Shown: positions 7,242-16,009 of the stretch, one piece after another
How positions within the stretch are numbered: the stretch's first letter is position 1
Layout: each line of letters starts with the position of its first letter
NCBI GenBank assembly: GCA_900543605.1
Contig: UQSK01000001.1
Coordinates: forward strand, 75,027-139,026
Length of the DNA stretch: 64,000 nucleotides
Source of the DNA: an uncultured Collinsella sp.
GTDB taxonomy: Bacteria > Actinomycetota > Coriobacteriia > Coriobacteriales > Coriobacteriaceae
Reading direction: 5' to 3'
Notes under the pieces: generated by a model
Told to the model about the DNA's origin: nothing
Seen by the model: only the letters and a program-made list of their open reading frames with translations
Databases searched by the model: none
Made by a program: the position numbers and the translations under genes

Positions 7242-7778
7242 ATGGGTCTGTTTGACATGTTCAAGAAGAAGGCTGAGCCCGCGGCTGCCGCTGCTCCGGC
7301 CTCCATCTCTGCTTCTGCTGGCGCCGACGTGCTGTGCTCGCCCGTCAAGGGCAAGGTCATCAAGATGGCCGACGTGCCCGATCCCGTCTTTGGTGGCGAG
7401 GTTCTGGGCAAGGGCTGTGCCGTGTGGCCCGAGGACGATCTGGTCTACGCCCCCTGCGACGGTAAGGTGACCGTCACCATGGGTCACGCCGTGGGTCTGC
7501 AGTCCGATAGCGGCATCGAGGTTCTGGTGCACGTTGGCGTCGATACCGTCAACATGAACGGTGACGGCTTCGAGGGCTTCGTCAAGGCCGACGACGTTGT
7601 GAAGGCCGGTCAGCCCATCCTCAAGATCGACCGCGCCAAGATTGCCGCCGCCGGTTACAAGGACTGCGTCGTCGTGGCCGTGTCCAACACCGCCGAGTTT
7701 GCCGATGTCGAACTCGCCGTCGAGGCCGACTCCGCTGTCGCCGCCGGTGACGCCATCGTTAAGGTCGTCCGCAAGTAA
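7242..7778 (+). CDS. PTS IIA component, glucose family
   Basis: A 178-aa single-domain IIA(Glc)-type phosphocarrier of the sugar phosphotransferase system. It accepts phosphate from HPr and passes it to IIB domains. The active histidine is in LVHVGVDTVNM (residue about 97). The second conserved histidine is in GHAVGLQSDSG, as in E. coli Crr. A short amphipathic N-terminus (MGLFDMFKKKAEP) and an Ala-rich linker precede the domain. The frame is open further upstream, but ATG at 7242 is chosen for its AAGAGGAG ribosome site and the natural protein start. It is transcribed alone from its own promoter and ends at a clear terminator. It probably serves IIBC proteins encoded elsewhere and may act in regulation like Crr. 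Confidence 0.9.
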   Translation: MGLFDMFKKKAEPAAAAAPASISASAGADVLCSPVKGKVIKMADVPDPVFGGEVLGKGCAVWPEDDLVYAPCDGKVTVTMGHAVGLQSDSGIEVLVHVGVDTVNMNGDGFEGFVKADDVVKAGQPILKIDRAKIAAAGYKDCVVVAVSNTAEFADVELAVEADSAVAAGDAIVKVVRK

Positions 7779-7804
7779 ATTGCGGCATCCAAAGGATGTG
7801 CAAG

Positions 7805-7833
7805 GGTGGTCGGGTTTTCCGGCCACCTTTTTT
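7805..7833 (+). terminator. Rho-independent terminator of the PTS IIA gene
   Basis: GGTGGTCGG pairs with CCGGCCACC (one G-T pair) and is followed by TTTTTT. Confidence 0.85.
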
Positions 7834-8014
7834 ATTGCACCGCGGGGAAGCGTTATATTGCACGTTGGGCGGGCTTGCAAACCGTTCGGATGCTAAAACG
7901 AACCGACCGCGCCTTCGCGCTGCCGAGAGTGTTCATAAGTGGATAGTATGGGCTTACTTATTACAACGTGCGCCGTGTCTGGGAAGCACGGTGCCGCTTA
8001 TTGGGAGGAACAAC

Positions 8015-8572
8015 ATGAAAAAGAAGCTGCTGCTTGCGCCCCTCATGGCCGTCTTGGTTGCATGCGTGGTCTTGCTTTCCGGTTGCGGAGGCCCTTCGAT
8101 CGAGGAACTCATTACCGAGGATCTTACGACGCAGTTTGACGAGGTCAAGAACGGTGGCGAGGACTTCCTCTCTGGCCTAGAGGAGGCTTCGGGCGACGAG
8201 TTCGAGCAGCTGGGTATCGATCCCAAGGAGTATGCCAAGACCTATCTCAAGGGCTTTGACTACAAGATCGGCGACGTGACGGTCGACGAGGACAAGGGCG
8301 TCGCGACCGCCGAGGTCTCTATCACCTGCAAGTCCATGAACAAGATCGTCGAGGACTTCTCCACCCAGTATCAGGAGAAGGTCGCTGCGCTTGACACGGT
8401 TCCTTCCGATGACGAGCTGTACAAGATGGCCGGTCAGGTTATGGTCGATGTGACCAAGGCCACCGAGCCCAGGAAGACCACGGTTATCTTCAAGTACACC
8501 TGCAACGACGACGGTGAGTGGTCTGCCGACGACTCCGTCAACTCCGAGATGATGGATGCAATGCTGAGCTAG
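8015..8572 (+). CDS. Secreted lipoprotein of unknown function
   Basis: A 185-aa protein with a classical lipoprotein signal: MKKKLLLAP, a hydrophobic core, and the lipobox LSGC, so it is expected to be lipid-anchored on the outer face of the membrane. The mature part is acidic and soluble (PSIEELITEDLTTQFDEV at its start), with predicted alternating helix and strand and two cysteines beyond the lipobox. The ATG at 8015 follows a GGGAGG site 8 bases upstream. The size and pattern resemble small lipoproteins grouped under DUF families in gut Clostridia and Actinobacteria (DUF5105-like is possible, not certain). A compound hairpin element starts 2 bases after its stop. Confidence 0.8.
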   Translation: MKKKLLLAPLMAVLVACVVLLSGCGGPSIEELITEDLTTQFDEVKNGGEDFLSGLEEASGDEFEQLGIDPKEYAKTYLKGFDYKIGDVTVDEDKGVATAEVSITCKSMNKIVEDFSTQYQEKVAALDTVPSDDELYKMAGQVMVDVTKATEPRKTTVIFKYTCNDDGEWSADDSVNSEMMDAMLS

Positions 8573-8574
8573 TT

Positions 8575-8713
8575 CGTTGCGGTGTTTTACCAAACGCCGC
8601 AACTGCTCGACGCTGCAAGCCCGCCAGAGCGGCAATCTGCCTTTCAACTTCGGCGGCATGACCAAAAGGTCAATGCCGCCTCGTTTCAAGGCACCTTGCT
8701 CGCTCTGGCGGGC
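8575..8713 (+). repeat. Compound hairpin element, family I copy 2
   Basis: Same plan as 5151-5287. A hairpin GTTGCGGTGTTT...AAACGCCGCAAC (8575-8602) comes first. The outer arms AGCCCGCCAGAGCG (8618-8631) and CGCTCTGGCGGGCT (8700-8713) are perfect and extended by GCAA/TTGC. An inner hairpin (GGCGGCAT...ATGCCGCC) lies between them. It starts 2 bases after the lipoprotein stop. Confidence 0.75.
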
Positions 8714-8808
8714 TTTCGCTGTCGTTGCCAAAACAACGTCGTTCCCTTGGTTGGCTTAAAGTGGCACTTTTACCTGCGACGTTGCCATCGCTGAAGTAGT
8801 CATTGGGA

Positions 8809-9063
8809 AGGCGGCAGCTGGGGACGTTCCTTTTCTGCCGGTAGTTGGGGACACTCCTTGTGCCAGCGTTGCATCGAGTGCTTGGGAAGATGCGACCCGG
8901 TTTTTGGCCGAATAGTGGGTCGCATTTTCCGGATGGGGTGGGTTGCGGAAAGTGCGACCCGGAATATTGCTCTGAAACGGGATGCGGTTTCCCTGATGCG
9001 CCTCAAACGGAAAGCGCATCCCATTCCGGAGCTCCAAAACGGGATGCGCTTTCCGCGCGGAAG
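8809..9063. repeat. Mosaic of short inverted motifs, family F copy 1
   Basis: 8809-8870 holds GGGGACGTTCC and GGGGACACTCC motifs. 8888-9063 alternates GCGACCCGG/CGGGTCGCA-type and CGGGATGCG/CGCATCCC-type motifs, each linked to TTCCG/CGGAA, so several alternative hairpins can form. A shorter mosaic of the same modules is at 23757-23883. No gene is seen in 8714-9096. Confidence 0.65.
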
Positions 9064-9096
9064 AATTGTCGCAGCTGCGTTAAGCAGTGTCGCTCG

Positions 9097-9765
9097 TTAC
9101 TCGCCCAGAATCAGCGCTGCTAGCTCGTTCTGGGTGTCCACCACGTAGTCGGCGCCGGCGGACTCCAGCTCTGCGCGGCCGCGGAAGCCCCAGCTGACGC
9201 CCGCACTCTTAAGGCCGGCGTTGTGACCGGTCAGGATATCGACATTGGAATCGCCCACATAGAGCGTGGTCGACGGATCGGCGCCTAGCTCTTCCATCAC
9301 ATGCAGCGTAACAGGCGCCTCGGGCTTGGGCGGAAACGCATCGACGCGGCCCTGCACCAGCGCAAAGCGCTCGGAACCAAAATACTTCTCGATAAGCGGA
9401 GCCGCCGAGACGTGGTCCTTGTTGGTGAGCACGGCAAGCTGAACGCCCGCGGCGCGTAGGCGGTCGAGCATCTCGATCGTGCCGGCATAGGGGGCGGTGT
9501 GGTCCTCCTTGTGCTCGCCGTAGTAAGCCCTAAACTCGGCAAGCGCCTGCTCAAACATGCGGCCGTCGCCCGCATACTCGGCGGGCATAAAGCGCTCAAC
9601 CAGCTTGAGCATGCCGTTTCCCACCTTGTAGCGGTACTCGTCTACGGCAAACGAGGGCCAGCCGTGCATCTCGCAGGTATGGTTGCCGGCGGCCGCCAGG
9701 TCCTCGAGTGTGTTGAGGATGGTGCCGTCCAGGTCAAAGATCACATGGGAAAAAGCTGCTGCCAT
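9097..9765 (-). CDS. HAD-family phosphatase, phosphoglycolate phosphatase-like
   Basis: A 222-aa haloacid dehalogenase hydrolase. Motif I is FDLDGTILNT at residue about 10, motif II is VLTNKD, motif III is the Lys in FPPKPEAP, and motif IV is VGDSNVDI. The alpha-helical cap after motif I is the Gph/PGMB type. Such enzymes remove phosphate from small sugar phosphates such as 2-phosphoglycolate; the exact substrate cannot be read from sequence. The frame is open upstream to 9843, but ATG at 9765 follows GGGAG at 5-base spacing and gives the usual N-terminus. It follows hypE's end on the same strand but upstream of it, so the gene is first in its own unit. Confidence 0.88.
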   Translation of the reverse strand: MAAAFSHVIFDLDGTILNTLEDLAAAGNHTCEMHGWPSFAVDEYRYKVGNGMLKLVERFMPAEYAGDGRMFEQALAEFRAYYGEHKEDHTAPYAGTIEMLDRLRAAGVQLAVLTNKDHVSAAPLIEKYFGSERFALVQGRVDAFPPKPEAPVTLHVMEELGADPSTTLYVGDSNVDILTGHNAGLKSAGVSWGFRGRAELESAGADYVVDTQNELAALILGE

Positions 9766-9888
9766 AAAAACTCCCGTCATTGGGTTTAAAACGCACCCCA
9801 TAATACTGGGCTTCCGCGTTGGGCGTGCTTGGAATCTGAACATCTCCAGGGGTATCAGGCCGCATCGCGCCGACCGTGTGGTTTCGCC

Positions 9889-10923
9889 CTAGCAAATCCT
9901 CGGCAGCTGTTCTCCCACGAGCATGTCGAGGATGCGGGTCGAACCCCAGCCGGTGCGCACGCGCACGGCGGGACGGGCGTCCTCGGCAAGCGGCAGCACG
10001 CGACCGATGACGGCGGCATTCTCGCCGTAGCGGGCGGCGCGCATGGCGCTCAGCGCGGCATCGGCTTGCTCGGCCGGCACGACGGCAACCATCTTGCCCT
10101 CGTTTGCCACCTGTAACACATCGTAGCCGAGCATCTCGCAGGCGGCCTGCACGTCGGGACGCACGGGCACGGCATCCTCGTCGACCTCCATGGCAACATT
10201 GCTGGCCTGGGCAAACTCGTTGAGTGTGGACGCCAGGCCACCGCGCGTGGGGTCGCGAAAGCAACGCGTGCCGGGCGCTGCGGCCAGAACGTCGGCAATC
10301 AGGTGGTTGAGCGGCGCGGCATCGCTTTCGATCGTGCTCGAAAACGCCAAACCCTCGCGTTGGCTCATGATGGCGATGCCGTGGTCGCCCAGCGTACCCG
10401 AGACCAGGATGACATCGCCGGGCTGGCAGTTTGCGCCGCTGAGCGCCACGCCCGCAGGCACCTCGCCCACGCCGGCGGTATTGATGTAGACGCCGTCGGC
10501 ACCGCCGCGCTCGACCACCTTGGTGTCGCCCGTGATTATGGACACGCCCGCCTCGCGTGCCGTCTCGGCCATCGTCTGCACAATCTGGCGGAGCTTATCC
10601 ATGGGATAGCCCTCTTCGAGGATAAAGCCGCACGACAGGTAGCGCACGTTGGCGCCCGAGGTCGCGACGTCGTTGACGGTTCCGCACACGGCGAGGCGGC
10701 CGATGTTGCCACCGGGGAAGAACTGCGGCGAGACTACAAAGCTGTCGGTCGACATGGCGATGCGCCCGCTCGCGGGCAGCGCGGCGACGCCGGCATCGTT
10801 GCCTTCGAGCAGCTCGGGCGACCCAAAGGCATCCAAAAAGACCTCATCGATGATGCGTTTCATCATCTGGCCGCCGGAGCCGTGGCCCAGCAGGACGGTG
10901 CTATCGGTAACGCTATGGGACAT
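9889..10923 (-). CDS. hypE: Hydrogenase maturation protein HypE
   Basis: A 344-aa PurM/SelD-like enzyme that dehydrates the thiocarbamate on its own C-terminal cysteine to thiocyanate, supplying cyanide ligands for the NiFe hydrogenase centre. The essential C-terminus PRIC is present and ends the protein. The N-terminal LLGHGSGGQMM and STDSFVV segments are typical. ATG at 10923 follows GGAG; the open frame extends 15 codons further without a site. Last gene of the 82aa-nikR-hypF-hypC-hypD-hypE unit, separated from hypD by 84 bases that include a GC-rich hairpin. Confidence 0.95.
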   Translation of the reverse strand: MSHSVTDSTVLLGHGSGGQMMKRIIDEVFLDAFGSPELLEGNDAGVAALPASGRIAMSTDSFVVSPQFFPGGNIGRLAVCGTVNDVATSGANVRYLSCGFILEEGYPMDKLRQIVQTMAETAREAGVSIITGDTKVVERGGADGVYINTAGVGEVPAGVALSGANCQPGDVILVSGTLGDHGIAIMSQREGLAFSSTIESDAAPLNHLIADVLAAAPGTRCFRDPTRGGLASTLNEFAQASNVAMEVDEDAVPVRPDVQAACEMLGYDVLQVANEGKMVAVVPAEQADAALSAMRAARYGENAAVIGRVLPLAEDARPAVRVRTGWGSTRILDMLVGEQLPRIC

Positions 10924-10979
10924 ATCGAAAACTCCAATCGTGGATGGAATTATATGGGTGAGGCGCACCGTCGACTGGT

Positions 10980-11001
10980 CCGCCGTTCGTTAGAACGGCG
11001 G
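10980..11001. repeat. GC-rich hairpin between hypD and hypE
   Basis: CCGCCGTTC, 4-base loop, GAACGGCGG. An identical stem with a one-base loop change (GTTA versus GGTA) lies just before hypA at 44559-44580. Confidence 0.7.
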
Positions 11002-11007
11002 AACCTA

Positions 11008-12120
11008 TTAGCCTCGGTAGCGGAAATATGCTGCGCAGCTGCCCTCGGAGCTCACCATGCAGGGGCCGACGGGATGCTCGGGCGTACAAGCGTGGCCGAA
11101 CAGGGGGCAGTCGCTCGGCGTAATGGCCCCGCGCAGCACGTCGCCGCAGCGGCACCCGCGTGGCTCGACCGTCGGCTCGATGGGCACGTCAAAGCGCATG
11201 CTGGCATCAAAGTGCGAAAACTCGGGACGAATGGCGAGTCCCGAAGCCGCAATCGATCCCAGCCCGCGCCACGTGGTATCGCACGGCTCAAATACCTGCT
11301 CGACCAGCTGGCGCGCCACAGGATTGCCGTCGGCATTGACGCCGCGACGGTAGGCGTTGTCGATCGCGGGTTGCCCCTCAACAACCATCTGGACCAGCAT
11401 GCAGATACCCTGCAAGATGTCGACCGGCTCAAATCCCGTTACCACGCCTGGAGTCTTAAACTCGTCGACCAAAAAGCCAAAGGGGGCTAAGCCCGTGATG
11501 GTGGCGACGTGGCCCGGCAGGATAAAGCCGTCGATAGTGGTCTCGGGGTCGTTGGCGATGGCGCGCAACGCCGGCGGCGTGGTCTTGTGGGCGCAATAGA
11601 CCGAGAAGTTCAAAAGCCCGCGCGCCTCGGCCTCCAAGATGGCGGCGGCGATGGTGGGCGTCGTAGTCTCGAAGCCCACGCCCATAAAAATGACCGGGCG
11701 ATCAGGGTTTTGCTCGGCAATGTCGAGCGCGTCGAGCGGGGAGTACACAATGCGGATATCGCGCCCTGCCGCCTTTTGCGCAGCGAGCGAGGTGGATGAC
11801 CCGGGCACGCGCATCATGTCGCCAAAGGTGGTGATGATGGCGCCGTCTATGTTGGCGAGCGCGATCGCGTGGTCGATGTCGCGGTTGGCGGTAACGCAGA
11901 CGGGGCAGCCCGGTCCGCTCAGCAGCTTGAGCCCGGTCGGCATAATGGAGCGAAAGCCATAGCGGCCGATGCTCACGGTGTGCGTGCCGCAGACTTCCAT
12001 AAGGTTGATGGTGCGGTCGCCGACGAGTTCATGGATGCGTTCGATGAGCTCACGGGCTAGCATGGGATCTCGGAATGCCGAAACGCCGATACCGGAGCGC
12101 GCCGGCTGTCCGGCCGCCAC
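11008..12120 (-). CDS. hypD: Hydrogenase maturation protein HypD
   Basis: A 370-aa iron-sulfur protein that, with HypC, forms the scaffold on which the Fe(CN)2CO group is assembled. Signature segments are MEVCGTHTVSIGRYG near residue 40, LSGPGCPVCVT near residue 70, and a Cys-rich C-terminus (PRGCRCGDVL, CPLFGHACTPEHPVGPCMVS) for the 4Fe-4S cluster. The GTG at 12120 overlaps the hypC stop by one base, which suggests coupled translation; an ATG 19 codons later (MLARELIERIHEL) is the alternative start and would be closer to the family N-terminus. Confidence 0.94.
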   Translation of the reverse strand: MAAGQPARSGIGVSAFRDPMLARELIERIHELVGDRTINLMEVCGTHTVSIGRYGFRSIMPTGLKLLSGPGCPVCVTANRDIDHAIALANIDGAIITTFGDMMRVPGSSTSLAAQKAAGRDIRIVYSPLDALDIAEQNPDRPVIFMGVGFETTTPTIAAAILEAEARGLLNFSVYCAHKTTPPALRAIANDPETTIDGFILPGHVATITGLAPFGFLVDEFKTPGVVTGFEPVDILQGICMLVQMVVEGQPAIDNAYRRGVNADGNPVARQLVEQVFEPCDTTWRGLGSIAASGLAIRPEFSHFDASMRFDVPIEPTVEPRGCRCGDVLRGAITPSDCPLFGHACTPEHPVGPCMVSSEGSCAAYFRYRG

Positions 12121-12380
12121 TAGTATGCCTCGGCCGGGTTGCTGGCCAGTTGGTCTTCTTCGGCCAGTTCGGTCATGGCATTAACGAGCTCGAGCGTTTC
12201 TTGCGCTTCCTGCTCGTCGACAATCTGGATGCCAAAGCCGGCGTGTACGAGAATATAGTCGCCAACCTGCGCCGTCGGCACGAGTCGCAGCGACACGGGG
12301 CGCTCGATGCCCATCATGTCGACGGTGGCCTTGAGGTCGTCGTCGCGTTTGACTACTTTGCCGGGAACGGCAAGGCACAT
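12120..12380 (-). CDS. hypC: Hydrogenase maturation chaperone HypC
   Basis: An 86-aa protein beginning MCLAVPGKVV. Its Cys2 is the conserved residue that binds iron and the hydrogenase large subunit precursor. It works with HypD in loading the Fe(CN)2CO group. AAGGGG lies 6 bases before the ATG. It lies between hypF and hypD, and its stop overlaps the hypD GTG. A small CCATCA/TGATGG hairpin (12427-12440) lies in the 134-base gap from hypF. Confidence 0.95.
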   Translation of the reverse strand: MCLAVPGKVVKRDDDLKATVDMMGIERPVSLRLVPTAQVGDYILVHAGFGIQIVDEQEAQETLELVNAMTELAEEDQLASNPAEAY

Positions 12381-12514
12381 ATTGTTCCCCTTTTATACGC
12401 TTTGCGCTGGATGGGCGCTTAATAATCCATCAGTTGATGGTAGCGCTCGCGGGGTTCGCGGGCAAACGCGTTACGCCTGTGAGACGGTTGGACACAGCGG
12501 CGTGCGAGGGCGAG

Positions 12515-14986
12515 TTACTGCGATGCGATCTGCGCAAGACGAGCGCTTGCGACCGCCGCCTGACCGTAGGCGATGCAGCCGTCATTGACGGGTACGGTGT
12601 GGGGGACCAAGACAGCAAGGCCCGTGCTTTTGAGCTCGCGGGTGAGGAGCTGGAGCAGAAGTCGGTTCATGAACACGCCGCCCGAGAGTGCGACGGTGTC
12701 GATGTCCTCGCGCGCGCAGATTTCGCTGGCGATGTGTGCCGAGGAGCGCGCGACGGCGACATGGAAGTCGAGTGCGAGCCTGTTGGCGGGCGCTCCGGCT
12801 TCAATTCCCTCCAAAAGTGCCTCAAAGAGTGCTTTCTGGTCCAGAACATCGGGGCCGTCCAGCCACGATGGGCCAGATGCGAAATAGCCGGCGTTGTCGT
12901 CGGGAAAATGGGCGATTTCGCCGTCCAGTGCACGCCAAGCGGCGGCTTCGAGCTCGATGGCGGGTTCGCCCTCGTAGGTCGCCTGGCCGCAAATGCCCAA
13001 AATCGCGGCTGCGGCATCAAACAGGCGACCCATGCTGCTGGTGCGCGGACTGTTGATGCCGCGCTCGATCATCGTTGCCGTTATGCTGCGTGTCTGCTCG
13101 TCAAGGCTGTCCAAGAGTCCCGCGGCGCCCGGGTGCTCGAGCAGGTCGAGCTCACTTAGCAGGGCAAAGGCATTGCGGCGGGCATCGTGTACGGATGCGG
13201 CGCCACCGGGAAGTGCCCAGGTGCGCAGATGCGTGACGCGCTCAAAATCGGCGAGACGGGCGATAAGAAACTCGCCGCCCCATATGGTGCCATCGGTGCC
13301 GGCACCCGTGCCGTCGAAGGCGATGCCGAGGACACGTGCATCGGGCGCAAGCCGGCCTGCGGCAATCACCTCTGCCATTACGCTCGCGATATGCGCATGA
13401 TGGTGCTGAACTCCAATAAGCGGCAGATTGTGCTCCCGTGCCTGTTCGCGCGCCCATTGGCTCGACAGATAGCTGGGATGCATGTCGCATGCCAGGGCGG
13501 CAGGCGCCAGGTCAAAGAGGTTTTCCAGACGCGAGCGCGCGGCGCTCCAGGCATCGAAGGTCGCGCCGTTTTCGACATCGCCGATATGCTGCGACACAAA
13601 ACAGGTCGTATGACCGTCTGAGTCCGTGCGAGTGAGTGCAATCGTGGCTTTTTGCTGCGGCCCACAGGCGAGTACGCAGGGCGTGGTGCCGTCGAGCGTC
13701 GGCAACGACAGCGGCTGCGGCGCATATCCGCGTGCGCGACGCACGGGCATGACGTCGCCGTCGACCACGCGTACCACGGAGTCGTCGTAGCGCGACAGAA
13801 TCGCGCGGTCGTTACCGAGCAGCGCATCGGCGATGCCGACGGCAACAAGGTGCTCCCATGCAAGGGCATCGTCGGTCTCGATGGGCTCTTCGCTCAGGTT
13901 TCCGCTGGTCATGACAAGTGCTCGCATGCCGTGCGCCACGGCTGCGGCGAGCAGCAAATGTTGAAGCGGGGTGTAGGGGAGCATGACGCCAAGCTCGGGC
14001 AAGTCGTGCGCGACGGATGGCGCGAGTTCGAGGGCGTTGGGAGAATCGCCGCCGCTCTCGCAAACGGCACGTCGGCGCAGCAGCACAATGGGGCGGATAC
14101 TGCCGGCGAGCAGATCGCGCTCAGCGTCGTCGATATGGCACAGGCGCCCGGCATCGGCAAGACTGCGCACCATGACGGCAAGCGGCTTATTGCTGCGACG
14201 CTTGCGACGGCGCAGCTCGGCCACCGCCTGCTCGTTGGCAGCGTCACAGGATAGATGGAATCCGCCCAGGCCCTTGATGGCGACGATGCCACCGCTGGCC
14301 AGCAGCTCAACGCAGCGCTCGATGATAGCGTCGCTGGCCTCGCGTGTGGTGCCGACGGCCGGTGTCGCGGACGAATTCCCGCACGCATCGCCGTTCACAG
14401 CCTCGCGCCACGTAATATGCGGCCCGCAATCAAAGCAGGCATCGGGCTGCGCGTGAAAACGCCGGTCGAGTGGGTCGGCATACTCCGCGGCGCAGGAGGG
14501 GCACATGGGAAAACAATCCATCGAGGTGGCCGCTCGGTCATAGGGCAGCGAGCGAATGATGGTAAAGCGCGGTCCGCAATTGGTGCAGTTGATAAAAGGG
14601 TAGTGATAGCGCCGATCGGCGGGGTCGAACAACTCGCGCAGACAATCATCGCAGGTGGCGATATCGGGTGAGACGAGCGTGGTGTGCGCGGTCTGATCCT
14701 GCGATGCCACAATGCGAAAACCCTGTTCATTGGCGGCATCCCAACCGTTGGCTGCCAAGCCCACAACCTCGACATGCTCTACGCGGGCTGCCGCAGGCGC
14801 ATGCTCAGAAAGCGCGGCAACAAAAGCATCGAGCGCATCGGCCGGAGCGTGCGCCTCGATATGCACGCCGTCGCCCGCGTTGAGCACCCATCCGCAAATG
14901 CCATGCGCCATGGCCTCGCGATACACAAACGGCCGCATGCCGACGCCCTGCACAATGCCCGTTACATGGATATGCGCATGTCGCAT
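12515..14986 (-). CDS. hypF: Carbamoyltransferase HypF
   Basis: An 823-aa enzyme that activates carbamoyl phosphate and hands the carbamoyl group to HypE. Domains in order are an acylphosphatase-like region (1-90, with GIVQGVGMRPFVYR), two CxxC zinc fingers (about 115-190: CDDCLRELF, CTNCGP, CPSCAAEY, CFDCGP), a YrdC-like domain (about 215-400), and a Kae1-like C-terminal domain (about 440-810, with HHHAHIASV and ALSGGVFMNRLL). It is somewhat longer than the usual 750-780 aa because of inserts in the YrdC part (a SATPAVGTTREAS loop). GGAGG precedes the ATG at 14986 by 5 bases. Confidence 0.95.
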   Translation of the reverse strand: MRHAHIHVTGIVQGVGMRPFVYREAMAHGICGWVLNAGDGVHIEAHAPADALDAFVAALSEHAPAAARVEHVEVVGLAANGWDAANEQGFRIVASQDQTAHTTLVSPDIATCDDCLRELFDPADRRYHYPFINCTNCGPRFTIIRSLPYDRAATSMDCFPMCPSCAAEYADPLDRRFHAQPDACFDCGPHITWREAVNGDACGNSSATPAVGTTREASDAIIERCVELLASGGIVAIKGLGGFHLSCDAANEQAVAELRRRKRRSNKPLAVMVRSLADAGRLCHIDDAERDLLAGSIRPIVLLRRRAVCESGGDSPNALELAPSVAHDLPELGVMLPYTPLQHLLLAAAVAHGMRALVMTSGNLSEEPIETDDALAWEHLVAVGIADALLGNDRAILSRYDDSVVRVVDGDVMPVRRARGYAPQPLSLPTLDGTTPCVLACGPQQKATIALTRTDSDGHTTCFVSQHIGDVENGATFDAWSAARSRLENLFDLAPAALACDMHPSYLSSQWAREQAREHNLPLIGVQHHHAHIASVMAEVIAAGRLAPDARVLGIAFDGTGAGTDGTIWGGEFLIARLADFERVTHLRTWALPGGAASVHDARRNAFALLSELDLLEHPGAAGLLDSLDEQTRSITATMIERGINSPRTSSMGRLFDAAAAILGICGQATYEGEPAIELEAAAWRALDGEIAHFPDDNAGYFASGPSWLDGPDVLDQKALFEALLEGIEAGAPANRLALDFHVAVARSSAHIASEICAREDIDTVALSGGVFMNRLLLQLLTRELKSTGLAVLVPHTVPVNDGCIAYGQAAVASARLAQIASQ

Positions 14987-15015
14987 GCGACCCTCCTTCG
15001 TTGAAATGTGTGCTG

Positions 15016-15528
15016 TTACAGCCCCAGGCTCTGCTTGGTGGCGGCGCAGGTGAGCTCGCCGTGTTTGACGCCGCGCAGGCCCAGCAGGCGGTCGGCTAGT
15101 TCGTAGACGCGCTCGCCGCGACCCTTGAGCGCCAGAATCTCCAAGCAGTTGTGGTGATCCAGATGCACGTGCATGGTCGATACGATCTCGTCGGTGTAGT
15201 CGTGCTGCACTTCGTCCAGGCGGCGCGTCAGGTCGCCGGTATGGTGGTCGTAGATCATGGTGAGCGACCCGATAACATGCTCATCGGGCGTGCGCATCTG
15301 CTCCTTGGCGATCGAGGCGCGAATCAGGTCGCGCACGGCTTCGGAGCGGTTGGCCACGTCGCCGCGCCGCGCGATCTGTTCGTCAAAACGGCGCAGCAAG
15401 TCGTCCGGTGCGGTAACCGAAAAGCGGACCAGCTCGGAGCCGGAGCCACTACAGTGGCAGCCTGCGTCACCGCCCGCCCCGTGCGGATGCTCGTGCTCGT
15501 ACCCGCAGCCGTGCTCGTGTTCGGCCAC
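15016..15528 (-). CDS. nikR: Nickel-responsive regulator NikR with His/Cys-rich N-terminal extension
   Basis: A 170-aa ribbon-helix-helix repressor. The DNA-binding strand and helices (VRFSVTAPDDLLRRFDEQI...NRSEAVRDLIR) start near residue 33. They are followed by the nickel-binding ACT-like domain with the site HVHLDHHNCLEIL, including the invariant His and Cys ligands. Typical NikR is about 135-140 aa; the extra 32 residues at the N-terminus (MAEHEHGCGYEHEHPHGAGG...) are rich in His and Cys and may hold extra metal. GTG start at 15528, 1 base after the stop of the upstream 82-aa gene. Position at the head of the hyp operon suggests nickel control of hydrogenase maturation. Confidence 0.92.
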   Translation of the reverse strand: MAEHEHGCGYEHEHPHGAGGDAGCHCSGSGSELVRFSVTAPDDLLRRFDEQIARRGDVANRSEAVRDLIRASIAKEQMRTPDEHVIGSLTMIYDHHTGDLTRRLDEVQHDYTDEIVSTMHVHLDHHNCLEILALKGRGERVYELADRLLGLRGVKHGELTCAATKQSLGL

Positions 15529-15529
15529 C

Positions 15530-15778
15530 TTACACCAGCTTCACGGAGCCGACGGAGTTGTGGTCGGCCTCGATGGCCTCTTCGTAGCCCTCGAGTGCGT
15601 CGTGGGCCTCGTGCAACGCGGCCATGGCGGCCTCGAGCTTGGCGCCGATGCGCTCCATGTCAAAATTCTCGATCGCATGTAGCAACTGATGGCTCCATTC
15701 GTGAGCGAGCTCGATGGTGTCGTCGACCTGCTTGACGCTCATGGCAAGCTGGCTCATGTTCATTCCAACATCATGCAT
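15530..15778 (-). CDS. Small helical protein at the head of the nikR-hyp operon
   Basis: An 82-aa protein, unrecognised. It is almost wholly helical in appearance: MSQLAMSVKQVDDTIELAHEWSHQLLHAIENF, then a coiled-coil-like AKLEAAMAALHEAHDALEGYEEAIEADHN. There are five His residues but no cysteine and no signal or membrane segment. AAGGAG lies 7 bases before the ATG. Its stop is followed after a single base by the nikR GTG, so the two are almost certainly translated together. The position hints at a role in nickel handling or hydrogenase assembly, but nothing in the sequence proves this. Confidence 0.75.
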   Translation of the reverse strand: MHDVGMNMSQLAMSVKQVDDTIELAHEWSHQLLHAIENFDMERIGAKLEAAMAALHEAHDALEGYEEAIEADHNSVGSVKLV

Positions 15779-16009
15779 GGGAAATCTCCTTTTGTATGGG
15801 GCAGTTCAGTGGTTCAGATTTTACTACGCCCGCTCTGCGCGCAGCTGCATAAGAAAACGGGTACGAGTCTGTGCGACCCGCACCCGTTCACTGGGGGCTG
15901 TTTGTGACTACCATACTATCCGTGGTTGCACTCGGTGCATTCAGAAGTCCGGCGAGCGGCGTAAAAGCGCTCATGGACGGCAGGCAGACGGCAACATGTA
16001 ACAAGCGTA

